A stretch of DNA of 64,000 nucleotides from Herbidospora daliensis (GCF_001570585.1 NZ_BBXF01000009.1:1-64000); one strand, 5' to 3'; counted from the first letter of the stretch, positions 52,404 through 61,660 are shown. Translations and numbers: made by a program. The notes: generated by a model from the letters alone, not told the origin.

Positions 52404-53486
52404 ATGATCGGCATCAATGGCGGCAATGATGAATATCGGGACCGGCCCGGCACAGGTAAGCCGATCGTCGTCATCGGCGGATACGGGGCCGTCGGCGGCA
52501 CGGTCGCGCGGCAGCTCGGCGTCTGGTTCCCGGGCTGGACCGTCGCGGCGGGCCGCGATCTGGCCAAGGCGGAGAGCCTGGCACGATCCACCGGCCACGC
52601 GGTCGAGGCGGCCCGGATCGACGTCGCCGATCCCGCCGACGTCGACCGGATGCTCGACGACGCGGCCGTGGTGGTGATGTGCGTCGAGCGGGCCAACGCC
52701 GAACTGGCCCGCGAATGCCTGAGCCGGGGGGTGCACTACGTCGACGTCACCGCCTCGGCTCCGGTGGTGGAGGCCGTCGCGTCACTGGACCAGCTCGCGA
52801 GACGGCACGGGGCGACGGCCGTGCTCAGTGTCGGTGTGGCCCCGGGGCTGACCAACCTGCTGGCACGCCACTGCGTCGAACGGTTGCCGTCGGCGGAGAC
52901 GGTCGACATCAGCCTGCTGCTCGGTCAGGGCGGCGACCACGGCGTCGACTCGGTGCGCTGGATCGTCGAGAACCTGGTCCGGCCGGGCCGTCGTCGTGGC
53001 GCCCGCCCACTGCGCGTGACGCTTCCCGACTGGGGACGCCGGACCGTCCATCCGTTCCCCTTCTCCGACCAGGACGCGGTCAGCGCGTCGTTACCGGTCC
53101 GGGCCACGACCCGGATCTGCCTCGACTCACGGGTCCTCACCTCGGCCCTCTTCGGCCTCAGGGCCGCCGGGTTCTTCGGCGCGGTGCGCCGGCTGAGCGC
53201 GGAGTCGGCGTTCGTCTCGGCCTTCTCCCGCCTCCGGCTCGGATCGGACCGATTCGTCGTCCACGTGACCGCGTCGGACAACCGTGGGAACGCGGTGTCG
53301 AGCACCGTCATGGGCCGTGACGTCTGCCGCGCCACCGGGCTCGTGACCGCGCGGGTGGCCCGCATCCTGTGTACCGCTTCGGTCCCTCCCGGCGTCCTGC
53401 ACATCGACCGGCTCCGGCCGGCCGGAGCCCTTCTCGACGAACTCGGCGAATACCTGCTGGCCGTGGAACACCAGCCGGCGTACTGA
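52404..53486 (+). CDS. Saccharopine dehydrogenase-like NAD(P)-binding protein
   Basis: A 360-aa protein with AAAGGAA 7 nt before ATG 52404. The Rossmann motif IVVIGGYGAVGGTVA is at ~20-35, and VGVAPGLTNLLARHCVE lies in the second domain. It is distinct in length and sequence from the family member at 19426. It probably acts on an amino-acid-like or trans-acyl substrate with NAD(P)H. The stop overlaps the ATG of the next gene (a methyltransferase) by 1 nt, so the two form a coupled operon, likely under control of the divergent LysR regulator. Confidence 0.82.
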   Translation: MIGINGGNDEYRDRPGTGKPIVVIGGYGAVGGTVARQLGVWFPGWTVAAGRDLAKAESLARSTGHAVEAARIDVADPADVDRMLDDAAVVVMCVERANAELARECLSRGVHYVDVTASAPVVEAVASLDQLARRHGATAVLSVGVAPGLTNLLARHCVERLPSAETVDISLLLGQGGDHGVDSVRWIVENLVRPGRRRGARPLRVTLPDWGRRTVHPFPFSDQDAVSASLPVRATTRICLDSRVLTSALFGLRAAGFFGAVRRLSAESAFVSAFSRLRLGSDRFVVHVTASDNRGNAVSSTVMGRDVCRATGLVTARVARILCTASVPPGVLHIDRLRPAGALLDELGEYLLAVEHQPAY

Positions 53487-54337
53487 TGGGAAACGATCTC
53501 ATGGGAACCCCCAACATCGGGCAGGCGAACGCGTGGAACGGACCCGAGGGAGCTCATTGGGCCGATCACCAGGACCGCATGGTCGGCGGGAACACCGCGT
53601 TGCACCGGCTGCTGTTCGGGGCCGCGGCTATCGCCGAGACGGATCGTGTGCTCGACATCGGATGCGGCGCGGGCGAGACCACGATCATCGCGGCGGGTCT
53701 GGCGGCCCGCGGGGAGGTCGTCGGCGTCGATCTCTCCCGGCCGATGCTGGAGCGGGCCCGTGCCGACCAGGCCAGGTGGGGCTTTCCCCACCTGCGGTTC
53801 GAGGAAGGAGACGCCCAGATCCATCCGTTCCCCGGCGACCACTTCGACGTGGCCGTCAGCCAGTTCGGAACCATGTTCTTCGACGATCCGGTCGCCGCCT
53901 TCGCCAACATCGGCCGTGCCCTGCGTCCCGGCGGCCGTCTCGTCTTCGTCTGCCCGCAGGAAGCGGCCCGATGCGCCTGGTACACCGTGCCGAGCGTGGT
54001 GCTGCTCGGATATCCGCCGGAGCCGCCCGCCGACGCCTTCGCACCCGGGATGTTCTCCCTCGCCGACCGGGCCCGGATCCACCAGGTGCTCGGCGACGCC
54101 GGCTTCCGGACCATCACCACGACGGCGGCCGACGTGCCCCTCTACTTCGGCCGGGACGCCGGGGACGCGGCCGACTTCATGGTCGGCACCGGTCCGGTCC
54201 GCGCGATCCTCGACCGGGACCCGACCCTGACGGCCGCCACGGCCCGCACCGTTCTGCGGGTCACGCTGGAGCGCTTCACGGGTCCCATAGGGGTCACGCT
54301 GGGCGGGGCGTCATGGCTGGTCACCGCTCAGTGGTGA
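53486..54337 (+). CDS. Class I SAM-dependent methyltransferase
   Basis: A 283-aa methyltransferase with motif I VLDIGCGAGETT, acidic motif II VVGVDLSRPML, GDAQIHPFPGDHFDVAVSQFGTMFF around motifs III/IV, and ALRPGGRLVFV. The N-terminal AWNGPEGAHWADHQDRM segment is typical of UbiE/COQ5-like small-molecule methyltransferases of actinomycetes. ATG 53486 overlaps the preceding stop; ATG 53501 is an alternative start preceded by GGGAAACG. The substrate is unknown but is probably the product or partner of the dehydrogenase-like enzyme upstream. Confidence 0.88.
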   Translation: MGNDLMGTPNIGQANAWNGPEGAHWADHQDRMVGGNTALHRLLFGAAAIAETDRVLDIGCGAGETTIIAAGLAARGEVVGVDLSRPMLERARADQARWGFPHLRFEEGDAQIHPFPGDHFDVAVSQFGTMFFDDPVAAFANIGRALRPGGRLVFVCPQEAARCAWYTVPSVVLLGYPPEPPADAFAPGMFSLADRARIHQVLGDAGFRTITTTAADVPLYFGRDAGDAADFMVGTGPVRAILDRDPTLTAATARTVLRVTLERFTGPIGVTLGGASWLVTAQW

Positions 54338-54428
54338 GCCGCCCGGACCGGCCCGTCCGGCTGGCGCCGGTGGAGGTCACCCGCTTGGCCATTCCCCGAT
54401 CCTAGGGACGTGTGATGCAGTTGCGGGT

Positions 54429-55103
54429 ATGGCGCGAAATCTCATTCTTTCCGGAGGTGTGGCCCACGACTTCGCGGCCACGTCACGCACACTGGCCGAG
54501 GTCCTCCTCGAAGCGGGCGTCGAGTCGGAGATCACCGACGACATCGCGGGCGCCCTGTCCGAACCTCCGCAGGTCGACCTGATCACCATCAACGCCATGC
54601 GGTGGAAGAACCAGCGTGGTCACTTCGAAGACCAGCGTGACCAGTGGCACCTCCCGCTCAGCGCCGACGCCCGCGCGGTCCTGCTCGACCATCTCGACAA
54701 GGGCGGCGGCGTGCTGGCCATGCACACGGCGTCCATCTGCTTCGACGACTGGCAGGGCTGGCCGCGGGTGCTGGGCGCCTCGTGGAAGTGGGGCAAGTCG
54801 CACCATCCGCCGATCGGCTGGACCACCGTCCACGTCAACCGCGACCACGTCATCACCGACGGGCTGCGCGACTTCGACGTCGTCGACGAGGTCTACAGCG
54901 ACCTCGACGTGCTGCCCGACGTCACGCCGCTGGCGACCGCGCTGGGGCAGCCGGTGCTCTGGGCGCGGAACGTCAGAAGGGGTCGGCTCGTGTACGACGC
55001 CCTCGGGCACGACACCCGGTCCTACGACTCCCCGATCCACCGCACGCTGCTCTGCCGGGCGGCGCAGTGGTTACTTCGGCAGCCCGTCGGCATCTGCGAG
55101 TAG
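54429..55103 (+). CDS. ThuA-like domain protein
   Basis: A 224-aa protein of the ThuA/glutamine-amidotransferase-like fold: NLILSGGVAHDFAATSRTLAEVL, GGGVLAMHTASICFDDW, and HPPIGWTTVHVNRDHVITDGLRDFDVVDEVY. ThuA proteins are linked to trehalose/disaccharide use, but this small form probably acts on another sugar-like compound; the catalytic identity is unknown. ATG 54429 start without an obvious ribosome site. Its last 33 bp overlap the convergent MerR gene. Confidence 0.85.
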   Translation: MARNLILSGGVAHDFAATSRTLAEVLLEAGVESEITDDIAGALSEPPQVDLITINAMRWKNQRGHFEDQRDQWHLPLSADARAVLLDHLDKGGGVLAMHTASICFDDWQGWPRVLGASWKWGKSHHPPIGWTTVHVNRDHVITDGLRDFDVVDEVYSDLDVLPDVTPLATALGQPVLWARNVRRGRLVYDALGHDTRSYDSPIHRTLLCRAAQWLLRQPVGICE

Positions 55104-55718
55104 CCGGGCCGACTCCGACTCCTCGGCCAGGCGGCGCACGACGTCCAGGACCCGGCCGTAGAGCACGGTCCCGATCACGTGGGCCTCGATCGCGGTCTCG
55201 CGGGGGCCGTCGAACGGGATGCGCGACATCTCGTGGTCGCGCACCAGGCCGCCGACCGCGGCGGCGTAGGGGCGCAGGTCGGGCAGGGTGACCTTCTGGT
55301 CGAGGCGGCGGAGGGTGACGATGGTCTGGGCGAGTTCGTCGCGGCCGGGGGCCGAGGGGGCGACCCGCCAGCCGCGTTCGCGGATGAGCTCGTCGACCAT
55401 GGCGCGGGCGTCGGCCCACTCCTCGGTGTCCTCGGGTTCGGTCTTCGGCGAGAGCGCGTAGTGGGCGGTGCCGAGCATCTCGTGGACGCCCTTCGACTCG
55501 TCGTCGACCGCCTCGATCACGGCCCTGATGGAGGAGATGGGCAGTTTGCCCACTTCGAGGAGGGCCCTGATCAGGCGGAGCCGCCGCACGTGGGGGGCGC
55601 CGTACACCGAACGGGTCGCGGAGACCTGTTCGCCCGGCGGCAGGAGCCCTTCCCGCAGGTAGTACTTGATCGTCGGGATGGGCACGCCGGTCGCTTCGCT
55701 GAGCTGGGAGATGCGCAC
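55071..55718 (-). CDS. MerR-family transcriptional regulator
   Basis: A 215-aa MerR-type protein. The N-terminal winged HTH (MRISQLSEATGVPIPTIKYYLREGLLPPG…VYGAPHVRRLRLIRALLEVG) is followed by a coiled-coil dimerisation helix and a ~130-residue helical C-terminal region of unknown ligand. There is no Cys cluster, so it is not a classic metal sensor. It starts at GTG 55718, only ~10 bp after the stop of the upstream methyltransferase gene on the same strand. Overlaps thuA-like gene by 33 bp. Confidence 0.9.
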   Translation of the reverse strand: MRISQLSEATGVPIPTIKYYLREGLLPPGEQVSATRSVYGAPHVRRLRLIRALLEVGKLPISSIRAVIEAVDDESKGVHEMLGTAHYALSPKTEPEDTEEWADARAMVDELIRERGWRVAPSAPGRDELAQTIVTLRRLDQKVTLPDLRPYAAAVGGLVRDHEMSRIPFDGPRETAIEAHVIGTVLYGRVLDVVRRLAEESESARLLADADGLPK

Positions 55719-55728
55719 GCTGGATATG

Positions 55729-56547
55729 CTAGCTATCCAACCGGCCCACTCCGGCGAGCCCGACCGCTCCGCCCGCCGCCATCGACGCTGCCGGCGCGGC
55801 TGAGTCGTCGGGACGCCAGTCGGCGATCTCGACCAGTCCCGGCTCGTCGAGGGTGAAGCCGTCGAACAGCGCCAGCACCTCGTCGTGGGTGCGGAAGGCG
55901 AGGCCGCCGGCCGAGCTCTTCGAGTAGATCTCCCGGCCCGCAGCCAGGTCGTCGCCGTCGGCGTCGCCGGGGCTCATGTGGGAGATGACCAGGTGGCTGC
56001 CGGGGGCCAGGGCGTCGCGGAAGCCGGCGACGTGCCGCCTGACCTCCTCGTCGTCGGTGAGGAAGTGCAGCACCGCGACCATCAGGACCGCGACCGGCTG
56101 GGAGAGGTCGAGGTGGGCGCGCACCTCGGGGTCGCCGAGGATCCAGCCGGGCTCGCGCAGGTCGCCCTCGGCCACGATGACGTTCGGGTGGTCGGCCAGG
56201 ATCGCGCGGGCGTGGACCAGCACCATGGGGTCGTTGTCGACGTACACGACCCGGCAGTCGGGCGCGTGCCGGAGGGCGACCTCGTGGACGTTGTCGCGGG
56301 TGGGCAAGCCTGCGCCGACGTCGAGGAACTGGCGCACACCCTGATCGATCAGGTGGCGGACCGCCCGGCCCAGGAACTCGCGGTTGGCCCGAGCCAGTTC
56401 CTTCGCGTCGGGCGAGATCGCGTTGATCGCCTCCGCGGCCTCGCGGTCGACGGCGAAATGGTCTTTGCCGCCCAGGAAGTAGTCGTACATCCGGGCCACA
56501 CTCGGCGTGAGAGGGTCGACGCCGGGGGGTGCCTTTTCGAGGGTCAC
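55729..56547 (-). CDS. DUF574-type (SAM-dependent) methyltransferase
   Basis: A 272-aa cytosolic protein of the S-adenosyl methyltransferase family DUF574, very common in Streptosporangiales and Streptomyces. It begins with SVARMYDYFLGGKDHFAVDR, contains a motif-I-like FLDVGAGLPTRDNVHE and VVYVDNDPMVL, and ends with GFTLDEPGLVEIADWRP. The substrate is unknown. The start GTG 56547 has only a weak AGGA upstream. It lies just upstream of the MerR gene, possibly co-transcribed. Confidence 0.9.
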   Translation of the reverse strand: MTLEKAPPGVDPLTPSVARMYDYFLGGKDHFAVDREAAEAINAISPDAKELARANREFLGRAVRHLIDQGVRQFLDVGAGLPTRDNVHEVALRHAPDCRVVYVDNDPMVLVHARAILADHPNVIVAEGDLREPGWILGDPEVRAHLDLSQPVAVLMVAVLHFLTDDEEVRRHVAGFRDALAPGSHLVISHMSPGDADGDDLAAGREIYSKSSAGGLAFRTHDEVLALFDGFTLDEPGLVEIADWRPDDSAAPAASMAAGGAVGLAGVGRLDS

Positions 56548-56758
56548 GCCGCGATCCTAAACCGCATCAGACTCACCGGTATGCCGAAATATCGGATCAC
56601 CGCTACCGGCACTTGAGTGTGAAATCGTCCGGGATTAGCGTGATTTGTGCCCGCCGGGACGGATCGCGCCCCGCCCCGGTGGGCCTCTATGAATTGGTGT
56701 GGAATGTCACTATTGAGCCACTTAAGGTCCGGGCAGCGCCGGAACACCGGTAGCTTTC

Positions 56759-57700
56759 CTACCCGTGCGCCCACCACGACGCGGCGACCAGCTCGGCCAC
56801 GAGCGTCTCCGTGAAGAGCGCGACGCCGGGATCGTCGTCATGCCGGTAACGCACGCTCCCGGCCTGCCCGGCGACCTCGCCGCCGACGGTGACGACCGTG
56901 GAGCCCCGTTCCCTGACCCACTCCATCGCCTGCTCGTCGTAGGGCGACCCGGGGAACAGCAGCGCGCGGTAGTCGTAGGTCTTGGTGAGGTAGACGTCGA
57001 CATGGGCCCAGTCGCCGGTCTCGCAGGCGGTGGCCTGGCGGCGCGGCCCCTCGCGCACCATCAGCGCCGACTGGTCGGCCGACGACAGTCGCTCGACGGG
57101 GGCGATCGTGTAGACGCCGTGGGGACCGTCGAGCAGCTCCAGGACGCCCGGCAGCCACTCGCCGCGCCGGTCGAGCAGGTCCTGCGTCGCCTCGGCGGCC
57201 CGTCTGACCAGCGCCCCTCCCGCGCTGCGGTCGATCAGGGCCAGCAGCAGGGCGAGGGTGTGCTGGAAGGTCCGGCACGCCACCCCGCCCTCCTCGGGGC
57301 CGGCCAGCATCGGGATGACGTGGTCGGCGCCCTCGGTGATCGCCGAGCCCTCCTTGTTGGTGAGCGCGGCCACGAACGACACGCCCCGGTGCCGGGCGAC
57401 CGCGTCGAGGGTCTCGCGGCTGCCCCCGGTGGCGGAGATCGCCACGACCAGGGTCGCCGGGTCGGGCGGGTAGCCCAGGCCCGCCGAGGCGTAGTCGGCC
57501 ACCGCGTCGACCCCGAGGGCGCGCAGGCGCAGGGCGGCGACGCGGGCGGCGTACCGGGAACTGCCCATGCCCAGGAACAGCACCCGCCGCACGGTGTCGG
57601 GGACGCCGTCGAACAGGCCGCCCGCGTCGAGCGCGGCGGCCAGCCGATCGAGCGACTCGGGCTTCTTGAGCAGGTCGTCGAGGAACTTTCCGGCGTCCAT
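56759..57700 (-). CDS. SIS-domain sugar isomerase-like protein
   Basis: A 313-aa protein with two SIS domains (~25-160 and ~190-300), as in the isomerase half of GlmS or AgaS. Phosphosugar-binding motifs are LFLGMGSSRYAAR, AISATGGSRETLDA, and MVREGPRRQATACETGDWAH. It lacks the glutaminase domain of GlmS, so it probably handles an amino-sugar phosphate (deamination or isomerisation) rather than synthesis from glutamine. It is 12 bp downstream of the glucosamine-kinase-like gene, fitting a kinase-isomerase pathway feeding glucosamine into glycolysis. Confidence 0.85.
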   Translation of the reverse strand: MDAGKFLDDLLKKPESLDRLAAALDAGGLFDGVPDTVRRVLFLGMGSSRYAARVAALRLRALGVDAVADYASAGLGYPPDPATLVVAISATGGSRETLDAVARHRGVSFVAALTNKEGSAITEGADHVIPMLAGPEEGGVACRTFQHTLALLLALIDRSAGGALVRRAAEATQDLLDRRGEWLPGVLELLDGPHGVYTIAPVERLSSADQSALMVREGPRRQATACETGDWAHVDVYLTKTYDYRALLFPGSPYDEQAMEWVRERGSTVVTVGGEVAGQAGSVRYRHDDDPGVALFTETLVAELVAASWWAHG

Positions 57701-57712
57701 TCCAGCAGCCTC

Positions 57713-58801
57713 TCAGAACCAGGTCCGCAGCACGCCCATGGGGGCGTAGCGCCAGCGCTCCAGGAACCGGCCCGCGTAGATGAGCTCCCGGCACAACTGC
57801 TCGGCCTCGAACGGCCGCAGCAGCGACCGGTCGAGCAGGTCGCCGCGGCCCGCCTCCTCCAACCGCCTCGTGTACGCCTGCTCCAGCCCCTCGCGCGCCC
57901 CCCACACCCAGGCCGAGATCGCCTGGGGGTCGGCGCCGCGCCGCTTGATCGCCACCTGCCCGGCGTTCTCGACGCTGATCACGAGCTGGGCCAGGTCGCG
58001 CGCGGCCGGCTGGTAGGGCGAGGCGTCCGGCACGGTCGGGTTGCCGTCGAAGTCGATCAGCGAGAAGCCGCCCTCCCATTCGATGATCTGGCCCACGTGC
58101 AGATCACCGTGGACGCGCATGACCGGGGTCTCCCCGGCGACCTGCAACGGCGCGAGCTCGCGCCGCAGGTCGGCGACGTGGTCGGCCAGCCAGGCCGCGT
58201 CGGTCTCGTCGGTCGTCAGCGCCAGCGCCTCGTCGAGCGCCCGCGCGGCCCGCGCCGCCCAGCCGTCGGTGACCGGCATCAGGCGCACCGGATCGGCGAC
58301 GACCTCCGACGGCGTCGCCATCGCCAGGTGGAGATCGGCCGCCAGGACGCCGATCTCCGCCGCGAAGGCGGTCCGGCCGGCGGCAGCCTCCTCGGCGCAC
58401 CACTCCCAGCCGTCGCGGGCCCCCGGCAGGTACGCCGTGGCCAGCCCGGCCAGCGCCGGCCCGCAGAAGATCGCCGCGTACGGCTCCGCCGTGCGCGTGA
58501 ACCCCGTCTCGGTCAGGTGGGTCAGCATCTCCAGACCGGGATGCGGGCCCTCCTCCGGATGGGGGAACCACTTCACGATCACCTTCTCGCCCACGACCAC
58601 CGAACGGTGGGTCTGGTCGACGGTGATCGGACGTTCTCCTGCCGGGAAGTCCGGCAGCGGGCGCATCGCGCGCACCGCGAAGGGCGCCGGTGCGGCGCCC
58701 AGGTTCCGGAGGACCTGCTCGGTCACCCCGGGCCCCGCCTCAAGCTGCTCGCCGAGGCGCAGGACGACGTTCCCCGGCAACGCCCAGTCTGCGGACTCCA
58801 C
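57713..58801 (-). CDS. Glucosamine kinase-like aminoglycoside-phosphotransferase-fold protein
   Basis: A 362-aa kinase of the maltokinase/APH fold. It has an N-terminal cap (~1-90) and a nucleotide-binding strand SVVVGEKVIVKWF. The catalytic loop is VMRVHGDLHVGQIIEWEGG (Asp and Gln) and the metal loop SLIDFDGNP. The QxxEWxxG…DFDGNP arrangement resembles the actinobacterial glucosamine kinases (GlcNK), whose genes lie beside a SIS isomerase, as here. Predicted reaction: glucosamine + ATP to glucosamine 6-phosphate; other amino-sugars or maltose-like sugars are possible. GTG start with GGAGAG upstream. Confidence 0.78.
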   Translation of the reverse strand: MESADWALPGNVVLRLGEQLEAGPGVTEQVLRNLGAAPAPFAVRAMRPLPDFPAGERPITVDQTHRSVVVGEKVIVKWFPHPEEGPHPGLEMLTHLTETGFTRTAEPYAAIFCGPALAGLATAYLPGARDGWEWCAEEAAAGRTAFAAEIGVLAADLHLAMATPSEVVADPVRLMPVTDGWAARAARALDEALALTTDETDAAWLADHVADLRRELAPLQVAGETPVMRVHGDLHVGQIIEWEGGFSLIDFDGNPTVPDASPYQPAARDLAQLVISVENAGQVAIKRRGADPQAISAWVWGAREGLEQAYTRRLEEAGRGDLLDRSLLRPFEAEQLCRELIYAGRFLERWRYAPMGVLRTWF

Positions 58802-58923
58802 CGCGCTCTCCTGAATGTCGGTTCAACTGGAAACACAAACTCAGAGCTCACCCCGCGCGGCACAGTCTTGTCTAATTTGATGTCTCCTGCAACACTCGCC
58901 AAACATCAGAAGGGGGGCCCGGT

Positions 58924-59778
58924 ATGTCGCGTGGGCGAGGTTCGAACCTCGCGCGGTTGATCTTCCTCGGACCTGGGCTGATCATGTTGACGCTGCTGGC
59001 CGTGGTGCCGATGCTGCTCATGCTCAGCACCATGTTCTTCCAGCGCGGTCGTTTCGGTGGCGTGGTGTACGAATTCACCACCGCCAACTTCAGCAGGCTG
59101 TTCCAGCCGCTCTACCTGAACGTGATCCAGGACAGCCTGGTCGTCGCGGGCCTGGTGACGGTGCTGGCACTGCTGATCGGCTATCCGACGGCATACGCCA
59201 TCGCGCAGCTTCCGCCGAAGTGGAAGACGATCGCGCTGCTGGCCGTCATGTTGCCGTTCTGGACGAACTTCCTGATCCGGATGTACGCCTGGACGATCCT
59301 GCTCAGCGGTCCGGGACTGGTCAACGAGGCGCTCACCGGCATCGGGTTGATCGACAAGCCGCTCGACCTGCTCTACAACCGGGGCACCGTGGTCGTCGGC
59401 CTGCTCTACGGCTATCTGTCGCTGATGATCCTGCCGATCTACTCGGCGGTCGAGCGGCTCGACCCGCGCCTGCGGGAGGCCAGCGCCAACCTGGGCGCCT
59501 CTCCGGTCCGCACGTTCTTCAGCGTCACGCTGCCGTTGACGCTGCCGTCCGCGCTGATCGGGGCCGTGCTCGTGTTCGTGCCCAGCTTCGGGAACTTCGT
59601 CGTGCCGGAGATCCTCGGCGGCGGAAAGGCGATCATGGTGGGCAACCTGATCCGCGACCAGTTCCTCAAGGCCCGCGACTGGCCCTTCGGCGCCACGATC
59701 GCGCTGGTCATGATCGTGGTCACGGTGGTGCTGCTGCTCGCCCAGGCGGTCGTCTCGCGGAGGACCAGAAGTGCGTAA
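58924..59778 (+). CDS. ABC transporter permease, PotB-like
   Basis: A 284-aa inner-membrane permease with six TM helices and the EAA loop (EASANLGASPVRTFFSVTLPLTLPSALIGA) that docks the ATPase. It resembles PotB of spermidine/putrescine importers. ATG 58924 follows AAGGGGGG. It is first in a three-gene operon with permease 2 (8-nt overlap) and the ATPase. No binding-protein gene is visible within the operon; it may lie outside the window or be the lipoprotein at 18183. Confidence 0.92.
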   Translation: MSRGRGSNLARLIFLGPGLIMLTLLAVVPMLLMLSTMFFQRGRFGGVVYEFTTANFSRLFQPLYLNVIQDSLVVAGLVTVLALLIGYPTAYAIAQLPPKWKTIALLAVMLPFWTNFLIRMYAWTILLSGPGLVNEALTGIGLIDKPLDLLYNRGTVVVGLLYGYLSLMILPIYSAVERLDPRLREASANLGASPVRTFFSVTLPLTLPSALIGAVLVFVPSFGNFVVPEILGGGKAIMVGNLIRDQFLKARDWPFGATIALVMIVVTVVLLLAQAVVSRRTRSA

Positions 59779-60550
59779 GAAGTCGTCGCGTCTGGTCTAC
59801 CTGCCGCTGTGGCTGGTCTACCTGTTCTTCTACGTGCCCATCGCGGTCGTGGTCTTCATGTCGTTCAACGCGGGCGACAACCCGTACATCTTCGAGGGCT
59901 TCAGCCTCGACTGGTACGGCAAGCTCGCGGGCGACGAGACAATCCTCGAGGGGCTCGGCAACACGCTCATCGTCGCGGTCGGCACCTGCCTGGTCTCGAC
60001 GGTCGTCGGCACACTCCTCGCCGTCGGCCTGGCCCGGCACACCCGCTCGAAGGTGATCGAGGCCATCGCCACGATGCCGGCCATCCTGCCGGAGCTGATG
60101 CTCGCCATCGGCCTGCTCATCTTCTACACGGCGATCGACTTCACGCTCGGCCTGACCTCGATCCTGCTGGCCCACCTGACCTTCGGCATCCCGCTGGTCG
60201 CGGTCGTCGTCAGGGTGCGGCTGGCGTCGATGGACACCTCGCTGGAGGAGGCCTCGACCGACCTCGGGGCGAGCCCGCTGCAGACGTTCTTCCGCATCAC
60301 CCTGCCCGGCCTGGCCCCCGGCATCGCGGCCGGCGCCCTGCTGGCGTTCACCTTCTCGCTCGACGAGTTCGTGCTGGCCTTCTTCTCGGCCGGCCCGACC
60401 GACCCGACGCTGCCCATCGTGATCTACTCGATGGTCAGGTTCGGCGTGACCCCCGACATCAACGCCCTGGCCACCCTCCTGCTGACCGTCAGCGTCGTCG
60501 CGGTGCTCGCCGTCCAGCGCATGACCCGAATCACGGAGTCCCTCAAATGA
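59771..60550 (+). CDS. ABC transporter permease, PotC-like
   Basis: A 259-aa, six-TM permease with the EAA motif EEASTDLGASPLQTFFRITLPGLAPGIAAGA and a C-terminal TM. It is typical of PotC. GTG 59771 overlaps the PotB stop region by 8 nt, and its TGA overlaps the ATPase ATG by 4 nt, so all three are translationally coupled. It forms the heterodimeric channel with the upstream permease for import of a polyamine-like cation. Confidence 0.92.
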   Translation: MRKKSSRLVYLPLWLVYLFFYVPIAVVVFMSFNAGDNPYIFEGFSLDWYGKLAGDETILEGLGNTLIVAVGTCLVSTVVGTLLAVGLARHTRSKVIEAIATMPAILPELMLAIGLLIFYTAIDFTLGLTSILLAHLTFGIPLVAVVVRVRLASMDTSLEEASTDLGASPLQTFFRITLPGLAPGIAAGALLAFTFSLDEFVLAFFSAGPTDPTLPIVIYSMVRFGVTPDINALATLLLTVSVVAVLAVQRMTRITESLK

Positions 60551-61581
60551 CACTGCTTTCCATCGAGGGGGTATCCCGGAAGTTCGGGAACGTCACGGCC
60601 CTCTCGGACGTCTCGATCGACATCCAGCAGGGGGAGTTCTTCGCGCTGCTCGGCCCGTCGGGCTGCGGCAAGACGACGCTGCTGCGCATCCTGGCCGGGT
60701 TCGAGACGCCCGACAGCGGGGGAGTCCGTCTCGACGGCGGCGACCTGCTCAAGCTGGCCCCGCACAAGCGGCCGGTCAACCTGATGTTCCAGTCGTACGC
60801 GCTGTTCCCGCACATGACGGTCGCCAAGAACGTCGCCTACGGCCTGGAGCGGGAGAACCTCCCCAGGGCCGAGATCAAGGCCCGCGTGGGCGAGGTGCTG
60901 GAGAAGGTCGGCCTGGAGCCGATGGCGAACCGGCGCCCGGCCCAGCTGTCGGGCGGCCAGCAGCAGCGCGTCGCGCTGGCCCGCGCCATCGTCAAGCGCC
61001 CCCGCCTGCTGCTCCTGGACGAACCCCTCTCGGCCCTTGACAAGAAGGTCCGCGCCGAGATGCAGCTGGAGCTCAAGCGCCTCCAGCACGAGGTCGGCAT
61101 CACCTTCGTCGTGGTCACCCACGACCAGGAGGAGGCCATGTCGCTGGCCGACCGCATCGCCGTCATGGACCAGGGCCGGGTCGAGCAGGTCGACGCCCCG
61201 GTGACGCTCTACGACCGCCCGCGCACCTACTTCGTGGCCGACTTCATCGGCGCGAACAACCTGTTCACGGGCGCGATCCGCGGCGGCGTCTTCTCGGCCG
61301 AGGGCCTCGGCCCGCTGCCGTCGAAGGCGACGACGGCCGACGGCCCGTCGGCCCTGGCGATCCGCCCGGAGCGGGTCAGGCTGACCGAGCCGACGCCGGG
61401 CATGGTCCAGGGCGTGGTCGTCGACGTGAGCTTCTACGGCGGCGTCTCCCACATCGCGGTCGAGGTCACCGGCCTGGGCCGCAAGGTCCTGGCCGCGACG
61501 CAGGGCTCGGCCCGCATCACGCCGGGGACCGTCGTGGGCGTCACGTGGCGCCCGGAGGACGCGGTCCTCATCGCGAACTGA
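60547..61581 (+). CDS. ABC transporter ATP-binding protein, PotA-like
   Basis: A 344-aa ATPase. Walker A GPSGCGKTT, Q-loop NLMFQSYALFPHM, signature LSGGQQQRVALARA, Walker B LLLLDEPLSALD and H-loop VVVTHDQEEAM are all intact. A C-terminal TOBE_2 domain (~255-340) is the regulatory part found in PotA/UgpC-type ATPases. ATG 60547 overlaps the PotC stop. It energises uptake through the two permeases encoded just upstream. Confidence 0.95.
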   Translation: MTLLSIEGVSRKFGNVTALSDVSIDIQQGEFFALLGPSGCGKTTLLRILAGFETPDSGGVRLDGGDLLKLAPHKRPVNLMFQSYALFPHMTVAKNVAYGLERENLPRAEIKARVGEVLEKVGLEPMANRRPAQLSGGQQQRVALARAIVKRPRLLLLDEPLSALDKKVRAEMQLELKRLQHEVGITFVVVTHDQEEAMSLADRIAVMDQGRVEQVDAPVTLYDRPRTYFVADFIGANNLFTGAIRGGVFSAEGLGPLPSKATTADGPSALAIRPERVRLTEPTPGMVQGVVVDVSFYGGVSHIAVEVTGLGRKVLAATQGSARITPGTVVGVTWRPEDAVLIAN

Positions 61582-61602
61582 CGAGAGCTTCAGATCTCAC
61601 CA

Positions 61603-61635
61603 CCGCCGCGTTCCGGCCAGTCCGGGACGCGGCGG
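61603..61635 (+). terminator. Hairpin after the pot-like operon
   Basis: CCGCCGCGTTCC (61603-61614) can pair with GGGACGCGGCGG (61624-61635), with one G-U, around a 9-nt loop, 21 nt after the ATPase stop. No T tract. Confidence 0.6.
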
Positions 61636-61660
61636 CGCCGTTCCGGGCACGGACGCCGAC

